Below are positions 53,331 to 64,000 of a stretch of 64,000 nt of DNA, piece by piece; within the stretch, counting starts at the first letter, position 1; each line of letters opens with the position of its first letter. The stretch lies in assembly GCA_963971305.1 (NCBI GenBank), contig OZ020305.1, positions 10,139,001-10,203,000 of the forward strand, written 5' to 3'. The notes beneath the pieces were generated by a model, which searched no databases, was not told where the DNA came from, and was given only the letters and a program-made list of their open reading frames with translations. The translations under genes and the position numbers were made by a program. The stretch comes from Arcuatula senhousia (Eukaryota; Mollusca; Bivalvia; Mytilida; Mytilidae).

Positions 53331-53339
53331 TTTTAACAT

Positions 53340-55670
53340 TTATTAGGTGCTTTTTTTCTGTGCGACATGCGTGTTTTATATGTAAAAGATCGATTTTATA
53401 TGGAATTTACACCTTTATATGTTTTTATGTAAATGACTTACAAAATAATACAACATACAGAACTTTTTTTTTTGAGTAACAGAAGGTCAAAAGGTTCTTT
53501 ACTTTTAGGTTATACAATTAGGTCAAGACAAAACAGGAGACTGATAAAAGAGAAGAAACGAACAAAAATGCACATAAAAACTAAACTGATCCCGTAAGAC
53601 GAATTTTAGACTTGCTCTTTAAGTTTTTAATTTTTAAGGGCGAATATATAGATATTACGCTATTAGAGACTCTCAGGGTTAACGTTATCAATGAGATAGA
53701 ATATATATTGGGTATTATAAGGGGGTACCCAACACTTTTGCTAAAATAACATTGTGTCTTTTGAATAATTTTTCAGAAAATTTTGAAAAATATGTACTTT
53801 AGTCAAATAAATTTATTTGCAAAATCTTAAGAAAATTTACTTTAGTCAAATAAATTTTATTGCAAAATCTTAAGAAAATTAAACCATGGGTTTCTTGGGA
53901 AATTTTTCATTGAATATAATGGAGTCCCAACATTTCATATTTTGATCATTGAGAAGCGTGATTTCTTTGTATAAAATTGACTGACTAAAACGTTTAAGTA
54001 AGTGATATTTAAGAGTTATTTCCCTTAGGTGTTCTGTTCCCCCTTATAAGCAATTGAGAATAAAATATGATAGAGAGAGGGACTTTCAGCAAGTCTAGTT
54101 CGATTTGTCTGGGATGGATTTTCCAAAGTAAACGTCTTACAGTTGAGAGGGTATTCATATGGTATTGCTGGTAATAGTTACGATAACATAACCCTTACTC
54201 CGTTACTCTCCGTGAGGAATAAGATCGAGTAAGGGTTACGTTATGCTATGCTGGTAATTGAAGAAGGTGGCATATGTTTTATTTGTCTCTTAAGGTCCGA
54301 CCATGCATTTCCCTCGGTATCGTTAAATGTAGTTACATGTATATAGTATGAAAGGTCCAGCATGTGTTATTATTTTCTCTATATAAGACTCATCAGAGGC
54401 GCTTTCCCAAAAGACTGAAAATTCGAAACAACAATATGAATATGAAGAGCATATCAAAATATGTCGAACTGGAGTCCAATTAATAGAGACCAACCTTCAT
54501 GTTAATGTATGCCTGGGTTAGAACATGAATATAATCAAACGAATGTCTTCGATTTGTGAAATTTAGCAAATTATTTAATGTGTTTTTTTTTCTATCCCGC
54601 AAAAAAAGGATTGTCCCAATGCTACAAAAACATAAGGTGTGGGCTGTATATAGGTTTGGATCTTTCAGATATTGCTAACAAAACACGCTTGTAAACGATG
54701 TATGTTACGAAGAAGTGATTCAAATTCCCAAACGCAGATAGATAATTACAAAAACATTTAATGAATTATGATATAAAACGACTCTTCGGAACTAAAACGA
54801 TTTTATATCATATTCCAAAGTTACTAATATATGTGTTACAGTAAATAAGTGAAATCAGGAATTAAGTGTAATTACTAAACAAATCAGTAAATACCTGTAA
54901 TTACTAGCCAAATTAAGAATTACATGTATTTACTTCTTTTTTTTAGGAATTACAGGTAATTAATGAAAAAAAAAATTTTTCAGCTATTTACTGACTTGAA
55001 AAGGCAAACAAACTATCCATTAAAATATGGAACATTACCAAAATAAAGAAGGCAAATGTTACCACGTTGCAATACTTATAAATTTTATTTCAATATATCA
55101 AAGCCAGATTGCAATTCTTTTTCATAATTTCATAAATATAAGTCTGATAATAGACCTGGCAATACTAAAAGGTCAGATTTAAAAAGTTGATATTCAAACA
55201 TATGCATCAAAACCTAATCATTTTAACAGAATCCATATGGTAGTTGGAAAACTTTTAAGGTCTCTGATTAATTTCAAATTATTTTAAGACACGAGAAAAC
55301 CAAAAACAAAATATAAATATCGAGTAAGACACAATTAATATTTTTATTTCAAGCGGCAAAAAATATTTGCAACAAATGTGTATAATCATCAGTGCTCTAA
55401 ACCGAATGTTTTATAAATTTTGTTTTCATTATACTTATTGGTGTTTTTCCCCTGATATTTCGCCTCACCAACCACCATAATAAGGCAATAGTATACGTGG
55501 GTGGATCGGCATATCATATCCTAAATGGTCACTGCTTCTTTGACATACATAGCACAATACCATTAATTGATGTTGAACTTTGTTTTATCAAAGCTATCAT
55601 CACCTAGTACTTGAGTGGCTCATCTGGCGAAATGGAATCAATGTGATCTTATGCTCTACTGTGTCCGTCG
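53340..55670. other. No gene seen; small duplications only
   Basis: It includes a 46-bp tandem duplication at 53793-53880 (ACTTTAGTCAAATAAATTT then GCAAAATCTTAAGAAAATT), a foldback at 54176-54248, and a diverged CTACGCC-type repeat at 54375-54560. No coding motif was seen. Confidence 0.5.
54176..54248. repeat. 73-bp foldback flanked by 10-bp direct repeats
   Basis: CATAACCCTTACTC and GAGTAAGGGTTACGTTATG are inverted. TGCTGGTAAT occurs immediately on both sides (54166-54175 and 54249-54258), as a target duplication would. Confidence 0.7.
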
Positions 55671-55671
55671 T

Positions 55672-55750
55672 TGACATTTCTTACTTCCATGTTTCGAAGT
55701 TGACATTTCTCAATCCCAACTTGACATTTTTCACTTCCAAGTTGGAAATA
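55672..55750 (-). repeat. Minisatellite (~21 bp), reversed block
   Basis: TTGACATTTCTTACTTCCAT, TTGACATTTCTCAATCCCAA, CTTGACATTTTTCACTTCCA: about three and a half units, the reverse complement of the block at 56176-56385. Confidence 0.8.
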
Positions 55751-55995
55751 CAAATGACAACAAAGTTCCAGACAATAAATTTTGCTACGCCTGACGCGCG
55801 TTTCTTCTATTCAAGACTCATCAGAGGCGCTCTACCAAAAATATTGAAAATGCCAAACACTGTATGAATATGAAGAGCAGAACAGTAAAACCAAAAATAC
55901 CAAACTGGGGAACCAAATTATTACTAAGATATTCAACCTATGTCTGGGGAAGGAAGAACCTTAGGGTTAGGCAATTTTGAAATTTAGACGGATAA
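55746..55995 (+). repeat. CTACGCCTGACGCGCG repeat, copy 1
   Basis: GTTCCAGACAATAAATTTTG, CTACGCCTGACGCGCGTTTC, GACTCATCAGAGGCGCTCTA, then ACCAAACTGGGGAACCAAAT and AACCTTAGGGTTAGGCAATT. An inverted partner is at 57405-57665 and a partial direct copy at 56105-56175. Confidence 0.8.
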
Positions 55996-56175
55996 TTTAA
56001 AACTATTCTCGTGTATGATGTTTTCTCCAACTCAAAAGTGTTGGTGCCGGAGCGGGCTAACCTCGGGGAATTTAAACTCCACCAGCAGTGCTAACCTTCA
56101 CGTGTGTTCGAAATACAAATGACTACAAAGTTCCAGACAATAAATTTTGCTACGCCTGACGCGCGTTTCGTCTGA

Positions 56176-56385
56176 GAGAACTGAGAAATGCCAACTTGGA
56201 ACTGAGAACTAAGAAATGTCAACTTGGTAGTGAAAAACGTCAAGTTCGAAAAGTAAGAAATGTCATGTTGGACCTAAGAAATGTCAACTTGGAAGTGAGA
56301 AATGTCAACTTGGTATTGAGAAATGTCAACGTGGAAGTAAGAAAATAATGTAAACTTGAAAGTGAGAAACGTCAACTTGCATTGG
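56176..56385 (+). repeat. Minisatellite (~21 bp), about nine units
   Basis: The consensus is close to AAATGTCAACTTGGAAGTGA plus G. Units vary by point changes and one longer unit near 56340. Confidence 0.85.
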
Positions 56386-56454
56386 ATCTTTACTGTGAAT
56401 CGGATGGACTTTTGGTAAGTTTTGGGGGTTGTCAGTAATAATATCTTCTTATAT

Positions 56455-56990
56455 ATATATATTTGGGTTTTGGATTAAATATAAAGCCGCAGACATCAAC
56501 AGGTCTGTTTTGTAAAAAAAAAACGCGCGACAGCCAGACGATGTGCAATAAGCATTTGTTGCAAAACTGTAACATCAATCGTCAAATAAAGCAGAAGATT
56601 ACAAAAACATTGAATGAGTTTTGTAACCTATGTCAAATTGTTAAATAATATCAATATCCGGAAAATTCTTCTTTTAAATCATCTTGATCGTTTCAACACA
56701 AACCCACGTGTAAATTAAGAAAAATTTAAGCTATCTTTAGATCATTTTGAACTATTTCGAGGCGCACGAGTCAACCACAAAGTAGCTGATGAGATGGATG
56801 GTTTAGATATGGCATCAAATTAGTATTTTAGTGGGATGGTGATACACAGCTGTCAGGGAGAGCGATACTTTGGTATTCATAACCTCGTAATATATTTTAC
56901 AGATGCAATAAATTATGCAGTGATAATTAGAATCTAATCCTACAAGAATTTATTATTCATCTTTTTACTGTCATAGCGTAGTTAATCTTC
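56455..56990 (+). repeat. Direct duplication partner of 58430-58860
   Basis: GGATTAAATATAAAGC, CCAGACGATGT, AAGCAGAAGATT, TATGTCAAATT, TCCGGAAAATTCTTCTTTTA and CTATCTTTAGATCATTTTGA occur in the same order in both. The copy at 56455 continues into the ORF at 57003. The other is truncated soon after GATATCATGGAAATATTTT. Confidence 0.75.
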
Positions 56991-57002
56991 ATTCTTTCCT
57001 TT

Positions 57003-57305
57003 ATGATATCATGGAAATATTTTCACCGTTGTTGTGCATGTTGTGTTGTCATATCCATGATTATTTACAATTCTCTCTTTGTCGATGATATGGGACAGAC
57101 TGAAGATTCTTATCGACAAAAGAAATTAAAGATTTCAAAGCCTTTTGAGACAAAAACAAATATCGCTCCGTTAAATATAGAAGATAATGGGATGTGGAAA
57201 AAGTGTACGCGACACAACCTACAGTATAAACGAAGATTTAGAAATAGCCAGCAGCCTTTTTGGAATTGGCCCTTGATTGAAAATAAACTACAAGCCCAAT
57301 CCTAA
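57003..57305 (+). CDS. Unassigned 100-residue ORF with N-terminal hydrophobic segment
   Basis: MISWKYFHRCCACCVVISMI then IYNSLFVDDMG suggests a short signal anchor followed by a Lys/Arg/Gln-rich region. I do not recognise a family. It could be the first exon of a type II membrane protein, but no convincing donor lies before the stop. Codons 62-85 overlap a sequence dispersed elsewhere (8126, 40812). That, and its place inside a duplicated and inverted-repeat-flanked block (55746-57665), makes a repeat-derived or decaying frame likely. Existence as a real gene is doubtful. Confidence 0.25.
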   Translation: MISWKYFHRCCACCVVISMIIYNSLFVDDMGQTEDSYRQKKLKISKPFETKTNIAPLNIEDNGMWKKCTRHNLQYKRRFRNSQQPFWNWPLIENKLQAQS

Positions 57306-57404
57306 AGTGCCAATGAAAGACCCTCTTCTTGACAAAAAAAACAAATAACATAAATTGGACGAAATACAAACATAAGATTTTATAAAGATTCAGGACAGGC
57401 ACAT

Positions 57405-57665
57405 AATTATCCGTTTAAATTTCAAATTGTTTAAACCCTAAGGTTCTTCCTACCCCAGACATAGGTTGATCATCTTAGTAATAATTTGGTTCCCCAGTTT
57501 GGTATTTTTGGTTTTACTGTTCTATGCTCTTCATAATCATAAAGTGTTTTTCATTAAGGCATTTTCAATATTTTTGGTAGAGCGCCTCTGATGAGTCTTG
57601 AATAGACGAAAAGCGTGTCAGGCGTAACAAAATTTATTGTCTGGAACTTTGTTGTCATTTGCATT
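57405..57665 (-). repeat. CTACGCCTGACGCGCG repeat, inverted copy
   Basis: AAACCCTAAGGTTCTTCCTA, then CCCCAGTTTGGTATTTTTGG, then GAGCGCCTCTGATGAGTCTT, then TTATTGTCTGGAACTTTGTT. It is the reverse complement of 55746-55990. Confidence 0.8.
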
Positions 57666-57679
57666 TCATGGTCTATATA

Positions 57680-58168
57680 TTGAGTTAGTTAGTTAGTTAG
57701 TTATTGCTTTACTCCCAAGCAGCACGATTTCGGCTATATCCGGGAGATGAACATGAAAATGATGATTCAATGAACATGAAATGATGATGAAGTGGAGGGA
57801 ATGGGGACACAAGGCCAATCGGGTTGGAAAATTTTTACTGCCACTGGAAAAAGGAGTAATGGGTAGGGACGGGAAATTTAGCCTCCTGCATGGGGATCCT
57901 AGGGGTCCTACTCTTACCGAGACCTGCAGCAGGGTTCTTTAACGTGCGAGGAACGTGACATTTTTCCCAACACGGTGAACCACTATGGTTTGCGGTCAGG
58001 TTTTCCGCATTATCGCCTGACGACCCCGCATCTCTCGATGTCAGGGCTGCCCCATTCAACCACCTGGGGCACACATCCCAGTCGCTTTGTGGGCAAAGCG
58101 GCCTGACCCGATGTCAGGTTTCTGAGCGCTCTTTAGTGGGCTTTTACCGACAAGCTTAGCGCTGCTGC
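57680..58168 (-). mobile_element. SINE A, near-complete copy
   Basis: AGTTAGTTAGTTAGTTATTG tail, then GCAGCACGATTTCGGCTATA, CCTACTCTTACCGAGACCTG, GGGCACACATCCCAGTCGCT and head end GACAAGCTTAGCGCTGCTGC. It is very close to 41449-41958 throughout but lacks the last ~30 head bases. Confidence 0.85.
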
Positions 58169-58944
58169 TCTATATATTGAATGAGAAAATATGTTACTTG
58201 CTTACTAGTATACCCCTCAGCTCATTAAGCTCTAAAAAGGTCTCCAATGTGTAGTATGACCTCTTATACGGGCTTTGACCTTTCAAACGTACAAAATAGC
58301 GTCAATCCATATATATACATGTCGTCCACAAATAAACCCAATTTTTAGCTTGGAGCCTGCTTCAACTCATCTGCACAAACAATAATCATTATAGATCTGA
58401 ATGCAGAATGATTCGATAGACTTTGGGTACCTTTGGGAGTTGTTAGTTTTGGTTTTTGGATTAAATATAAAGCGGTCTTTTCGGTTAAAAAAAAGCGCGA
58501 CATGAGCCAGACGATGTACAATATGCATTTGTTGAAAAACTGTTGCATCAAGCAGAAGATTCCAAAATATGAATGAGTTATGTAAACTATGTCAAATTAT
58601 TAAATAATATCAATTTCCGGAAAATTCTTCTTTTAAATCATCTTCAAAAACACCACTTATCGTTTCAACATAAACCCACGTGCAAATTAAGAAACATTTA
58701 AGCTATCTTTAGATCATTTTGAACTATTTCGAGGAGCGCGATCTGATGTTATTTGGCGTCAAATTAGTATTTAAGTCATCTTTTTACTGTAATAGCGCAG
58801 TTTAGTTTTATGATATCATGGAAATATTTTTATATATGTATGTATTGCCTTTTATGTTGTTGGGTTTTCACACCGATGACTCCTGACAATTGATGCTGTT
58901 TATAGCAAATTACTTTCCTTTGTGGACAACCTGACAGCTAACAT

Positions 58945-59165
58945 AGTGGTGCACCGTGTTAGGAAAAAAAATGACACTGCTACATGTCTCGATAAGAGTT
59001 GGACCTGTAAATTCAATGCAGGTGGCTAAATTGTCCGATCGGACCCATTCCTTTTTTCCCAGTGGTAGTCAAAACTTTTATCCCCTATCAGGCCTTGTTT
59101 CCCCATTTCATCCATTTCATCACCATCTCATGTTCATTTTATCATCCCCCATGATATATAACACC
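58945..59165 (+). repeat. SINE A fragment
   Basis: AGTGGTGCACCGTGTTAGGA, then ATGTCTCGATAAGAGTTGGA, then CCATTTCATCACCATCTCAT. Confidence 0.6.
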
Positions 59166-59169
59166 CCGG

Positions 59170-61860
59170 TAGTAGTCTAAGTAATCATGCTATTCAAAAC
59201 CCTTCTAAGACCCCATTATGGACTAAAAACAACTTGTAACTTAATAAAGGCATAACTTAGCTTTGATACAGTATAAAACAAGCTCAAAAGAATTGTGCCC
59301 TGTTTTAAGATTACGAAAATCTAAATTCTTGCGTTCAATACCTTTAACACTGTAATCATATGAATGCATTCTAGCTGTCACTTTTGAATGTTATTATCTT
59401 GTTCAGGATAATGCTATGTTACCTCCAACATAGATATTGTGACACATATTACATAACTTTGGATGTTTAATGTTTTCTAAAATAATAAATGACATGTTTA
59501 CTTTATGTCGCTTACTAATGAGTCCTGATAAAACAATAATAAACCGTTTATTATGTTTTTCTTTTAATTTATTTTAGAAATCAGGAAAACCGTTGTACCA
59601 AGAAATCGGTCGGGTCATCGGTGTCGCACTTGCGGTGTTGGGGCATCAGTGATCTAATGGTTCACCCACAGAACTACAATGCCAGGTGCTTTCTCAGCTT
59701 GCAGATTGCGGAGGTCTTTGTGGCAATATCTTTGTACCGGGAAGTCAAGACTGGTATCCCTAGCCTAGCCTGCCGCGTTTCCTAGATTCCTACCTTACTG
59801 ACTATCTCTTCTGTTTGGAAGTCGGGAGACTATAGACCTGTCCGATGCGTTCACAGCATATCAATACATTAATAAGAGGCCTTTGGCAAGAAAACGCGTA
59901 GAGATGGACAGGAGATGATACGAAAGACCGTCTGTGGACAAAAAAAGAGTCCTTAGATACCACGTTCAATTCACGAAGTCGATTTCATCAGTAGACCAGA
60001 GTTTAATTGATATTGGTTGCCTTATTTTCCTATCCCTATCCAAATCTCTTTCGGCTGCATCCCGAATTTTTGTTGTTTTTGTTTTTTTTTCCCTTCCCTT
60101 CTTCCTATAATAGCTTTTTGTTGTTGAACACGTATATTGTAATGATAATTCCTTAAATGATATATAATCATATTTTGGATTCCCATTCGGATTTGTTAGG
60201 ATTTCTTATTCATTCATACAAGGAGTTCTGAACTTTTATGATAAGTCTAAAATAAATACATGTATAGGCGAAATTACGCGCATCAAGGCTTAAAAATAAT
60301 TTTATTTGAAGATCATTAATACAAGAATGTGACATGTAAACATACAATTTGATAATAAATTCTAAAACAGTCCAGAAAACAAATTCCAGATGACTACCTT
60401 GATAAGTATTTTAGTTGTAAAACATTAAAATTACTATCCGACACTACCCCGTTTCTCAGGTTACACAACAAACATATCGAAAACATTCTTATGCAAATGA
60501 AATAGAATTTGATACCTTTTGTAGCCTTGAAAATGTATTGCCATATTTGGTATTTAAGATTTGTTATTTTCAAGTTTTCGCATTTTTATTTTTATAATAA
60601 ATAAATGATTTTTCCTTATGTCTGATTGATTTCAAATCTGTCAAAAATTGAGATTTCGTTAACCTTTAGCGAAGGGGTCGTGAGAAAAGGTACTTGAAAA
60701 TCAATCAATCGCACAAAATTTAAAATCAAATTTTTATTTGCATTTGAATTTATTTGAAATCTATGGAAGAAAGATCAACAGTTTTCTTTTTAATTTTTTT
60801 AATTCTAAGAGATTTGCATCTATTTTATCAAAAAAATACTTGGATCAGTATTTGAACTTTTGGTCCATACTATTATGACACTAATTGGTAAACTTTTAAA
60901 AGTATACCGAACATTGGCTTGCTGAAATTGGTACACACGTGCGCAAACCCAGTCTTCTCTTAAAAAAAACATCTACATGACATTTTTAACTTTGATTTTT
61001 AAGATCCATTAGTCTTTTGTTAAAAGTAATTCAAAATAAAATTTATAAAAAGAAAAAGTCCACATTAAATGAATCATCGTCCAGACTATTTATTACGGAA
61101 TAATAGTGAAAAACTTTAATAAACTTTGAAATATTTCTCGAATTAAAAGAATTTACCACAAAATTAAAAAAGGCACACGTGTCAATTAAATCGAGATGAT
61201 ATAGACCAGAAACTAATCTAAAACGGTTTGAACAATCTGTCAAGCTCATATTTGTGGTTTGTTATCAGGGTATAATATGGAAATTAGGATTCAAATTGCA
61301 GATGACAAAAGATCGCAAAAATGTTGCAGTGACATTTTTAATCGTAATTTATTTAGTCAGTCAGATCGGGTTGGGGTAGGCTATAAATTTTATTACCATA
61401 GATAGCGGATTTGTAACCGGTCATGACGGTCTTAAAGAATTTCAAAAGATGCACCCCTAAAAAAAATTATTGATTTTTTATCACTAAAATAAATATTGAA
61501 TCATACTATTTCCTGTTTTTCGTTTGTTTACATTGGTGATCGAGAAAACTTTAAATTAATAAATCTTGCACATGATATTTCGTAAGGCCATTAAAATCGT
61601 TGTAAAATTTGGTTGAAAGAATAATTTTGAAGTTACGTCAATAAAAACTGGAAAGGCGGGGCATACAGGTGTATTGAATGAACATCAAAGGTAAAGCCGC
61701 TATTAAAGTGATTTTGAAAAATCATTAGAGACACGAAATAGATCATTATCAATTGATGATCCGGCGCAGTAAAAAAGATCCAACCTCAGAACATGAATAT
61801 TTACACCGTCTGTGAAATCTTGGGGGCGGAGAGAGTCGTGATGATTAACCGAATCAAAAT
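59170..61860. other. No gene recognised
   Basis: Mostly AT-rich. 59600-59990 has noticeably higher GC and a TTTATTTTAG acceptor-like start, but all frames have stops and no family was recognised, so it may be an old pseudo-exon. The rest shows nothing. Confidence 0.35.
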
Positions 61861-61867
61861 TCATCGG

Positions 61868-61879
61868 ATATATATAAAA
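61868..61879 (+). promoter_or_regulatory. TATA box of the LRR gene
   Basis: GGATATATATAAAAC is a strong TATA element. It lies about 125 bases before a GCAG/GTAAGA donor with no intervening ATG-led long frame, consistent with a short untranslated first exon starting near 61900. Confidence 0.6.
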
Positions 61880-61899
61880 CATAGGTTACCACAATGATA

Positions 61900-62002
61900 T
61901 TGTATTATTAACTTTTGATTGTGACTGACGAGAGACACTACAGGAAAATAGTACTTAACATCTGAAGTGTTTTGAACAAGAAGCAAGATATACCTTTAGC
62001 AG
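61900..62002 (+). other. Untranslated leader exon of the LRR gene
   Basis: Approximate start is inferred from the TATA spacing. The end is the donor TAGCAG/GTAAGA at 62002/62003. The next usable acceptor before a start codon is TTTTTCTTGCAG at 63707. A 1.7 kb intron between leader and ATG exon is inferred. Confidence 0.5.
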
Positions 62003-62382
62003 GTAAGAATCAAATATAAGTGATATTATATAATAGGCACTTGATCTTAAACATATTTTCAGCTATTTTTTTTAATTCGAAGCCGTCTAATATTTCTGAC
62101 AGAATTACATCTTAAATCAAATTTAACAGATTGATAATTTCAACTTATATGTATGCATTTTGTATATAAAAGACAAAATAAAGTTACAGGTGCGTATATG
62201 TGTGATGCACATTTCTTTCTCTTTAAGCTTATCAAAGATACTCAAATTAAACACAAAAGTTAGTGAAGGAGTTGAATAGGGTGCCAAGTTAGAAATATGT
62301 CTCGGAGTAGGATTTGTTTTTTTCTTTTATAACCTATATATTGATGAACATAACATAAGACAACACTCGAGAGACACTTTAT

Positions 62383-62480
62383 GCCCCATCTACGAAAGTA
62401 GGGGGCATATACATGTAGTGTTTGGGTCTGCTCGTCTGTCCGATCGTCCGTCCATCCCAGATGTTTCGAGATGGGGCATT
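62383..62480 (+). repeat. GGGGCAT/CCGTCC repeat fragment
   Basis: CCCCATCTACGAAAGTAGGG, GTCTGTCCGATCGTCCGTCC and GAGATGGGGCATTATGTC. It is of the same type as molluscan GTCCG-rich repeats and lies in the leader intron. Confidence 0.5.
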
Positions 62481-63709
62481 ATGTCTTTTGGACATATTTA
62501 TGTAACTGTCAATGGTAAATTGCAATTATTTTTACCTGTTTTAAGAAAAACATAACCAGGTCTAGACCCCGGGTCTAGACACAATTCGATAAAATCCGTC
62601 CGTCCGTTTGTTAGTCTGTCATGCAAACATGTTACTTAAAAAGTAAAAAAAACTTCTCCTTTCCAATTTGGCACAATGAAATACGTGCATGTACATGACG
62701 TTCATGGGAGATATACATGTACTTCTTTATTCGACAAGTAATTGTGAACAATATTCGTGTTTTGAATTAAGTCATTCTCAGCAAGCGTAAAATGCAAAGA
62801 TATTAACGCAGTAATATGCATGTATTTATTGTATATTTTCAAAAGTCTAAAAAGGTTTAAGTTCAATTTGTTTACCAACTAATTAGATAAGAAAAAATAA
62901 ATGTTTTCTTCAAACTATTTTGAAGGCATTTTTGCATATTTATCCCTTGGTTTTGTAATGGGCGTGTGACTTGTAGAAGAAAAGGTATCCATGATAGCTA
63001 GCTGGCCATTAAAGGGTCTTAAACCACAAATTGGGTATTTGTGTCAAATGTGAATCACGACATTCCATTTCATTGGTCTATTTCCTTTACTTTGGCCCAG
63101 TTTGAATCTTCAAAAAGAAAGAACATATTTTTAACTTTGTTAGGTCGGGTCATTTACGTACAACACACGCTCATTAAGTATGTGGTTTTAAATTTTTGCC
63201 TTGATCCGTTTTCAAATACTTCTGCTAAAACAATTAGTATATTTGTAATTTTATCATCAGAAATTCAGTGACTTAGTCTAGCAAATTCAAATTTTGGTTT
63301 GTATCAGATAGCGCTTTAAGCTTAGTTTGAAGCCCTATTTTTTTTCTTTGAAACGAGCAAAACGGATTTTTCCTACTTTCACTCAAATTTTGCACTGTTA
63401 AATTTTGCATTAATTAATTCATATGTACATTTGATTTCATTCAATGTACTTTAAAATAGGACTAAAAATGAATGGACATTTTTGATTTAAAGAAATAATC
63501 GAAAATTGTTGATCTCATTTTGAACTACCTAGGTCCGTCATTAGTTCATTTGAATCACTGCTGACATACATATACTGACCAAAATTTCCGCTTACGGGAT
63601 GATAGTTTCCGAGTTATGTTTTTACTTGTCAAATCCTTTAATGCAGATACATGTTGACGAGATATCAGGAATGTATTTATTTACAGAATATTTTCTTTTT
63701 CTTGCAGCC

Positions 63710-64000
63710 ATGATTTCATTCCAACAGTTCTTAGTATGTAGTGCGATGATGATCGTTGTTAGATCGGAACTTCCATGTCCTGTTACGTCATGTTCATGTG
63801 AAGATGGACCCGTCGGAAAAGGACGGATCATAAACTGCCGAGACCGAGGGTTAACTGCGGTACCAACATTCCAGTCGTCTGATGAAATATTTCTAGAATT
63901 GACTCTAAGTAACAGTTACGATCCCGTTCGGTTATCGGATGTGAGCCAGTGTCCATCTTGTAATAAGATAAAGTTCATTCCACCGAATGCCTTCCGGGGA
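63710..64000 (+). CDS. Secreted leucine-rich-repeat protein, N-terminal part (runs off the window)
   Basis: The acceptor TTTCTTGCAG precedes CC-ATG at 63710, and 97 codons run open to the end of the window. MISFQQFLVCSAMMIVVRS is a signal peptide. CPVTSCSCEDGPVGKGRIIN then CRDRGLTAVP is an LRR N-terminal cap (C.....C.C.........INC..RGLTAVP). The first repeats follow: ELTLSNS and NKIKFIPPNAFRG, the usual L.L..N.I..IPP.AF.G pattern. An extra stretch with SQCPSC sits between the cap and the first full repeat. Such proteins are extracellular or receptor ectodomains. The C-terminal part, and so the subfamily, is outside the window. Confidence 0.8.
   Translation, partial: MISFQQFLVCSAMMIVVRSELPCPVTSCSCEDGPVGKGRIINCRDRGLTAVPTFQSSDEIFLELTLSNSYDPVRLSDVSQCPSCNKIKFIPPNAFRG

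Noticed and set aside
62560..62580. 21-base palindrome GTCTAGACCC C GGGTCTAGAC
   Set aside because: Short and isolated in a repeat-rich intron. No function can be supported.

Overview
This is eukaryotic, intron-rich, AT-rich DNA, most likely from a bivalve mollusc and probably a mussel (Mytilidae). The evidence is the short coding exons with GT-AG introns, the presence of a mitochondria-eating-protein-like gene and a multi-C-type-lectin gene, and a dense load of repeats of molluscan type (tRNA-derived SINEs, the CTACGCCTGACGCGCG repeat, the AGCTCACCTGG hairpin repeat, retroelement 3' tails). No bacterial-style operons, rRNA, functional tRNA or CRISPR array were seen. The species assignment is inference.

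Layout. 1-9.5 kb holds no convincing host gene, only retroelement and SINE fragments. 9.5-17.4 kb carries a complete plus-strand Mieap/SPATA18-like gene (six coding exons, 439 residues). 18.5-48.8 kb carries a complete plus-strand gene for a secreted or lipid-anchored receptor with four C-type lectin domains (14 coding exons, 605 residues). It has a signal-peptide exon, four exon triplets with the same phase pattern, and a hydrophobic C-terminal exon. Its 2.6-3.2 kb first intron contains a tandem array of decayed copies of the 3' splice site plus the start of lectin exon 2. Its 17.3 kb second intron is filled with transposable elements: a gag-like tyrosine-recombinase-type retroelement split by a LINE 3' end, a 160-bp-periodic repeat element, and an 8.6 kb nested inverted-repeat complex. 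49.26-50.06 kb (minus) is a pseudogene of a capsular-polysaccharide-synthesis-like glycosyltransferase that keeps one frame through three internal stops. 50-61.8 kb is mostly foldback elements, minisatellites and repeats, with one unassigned short ORF at 57.0 kb. At 61.87 kb a TATA box and an untranslated leader exon start a gene whose second exon (63.71 kb to the window end) encodes the signal peptide and N-terminus of a leucine-rich-repeat protein.

How the genes relate. The four-lectin receptor and the LRR protein are both typical extracellular recognition proteins of mollusc innate immunity or cell adhesion. The Mieap-like protein is predicted to act in mitochondrial quality control. No operon-like coupling is implied. 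The most unusual shared feature is that both complete genes contain tandemly multiplied exon-intron boundaries: a 3' splice site array in the lectin gene and a 5' splice site array in the Mieap-like gene.
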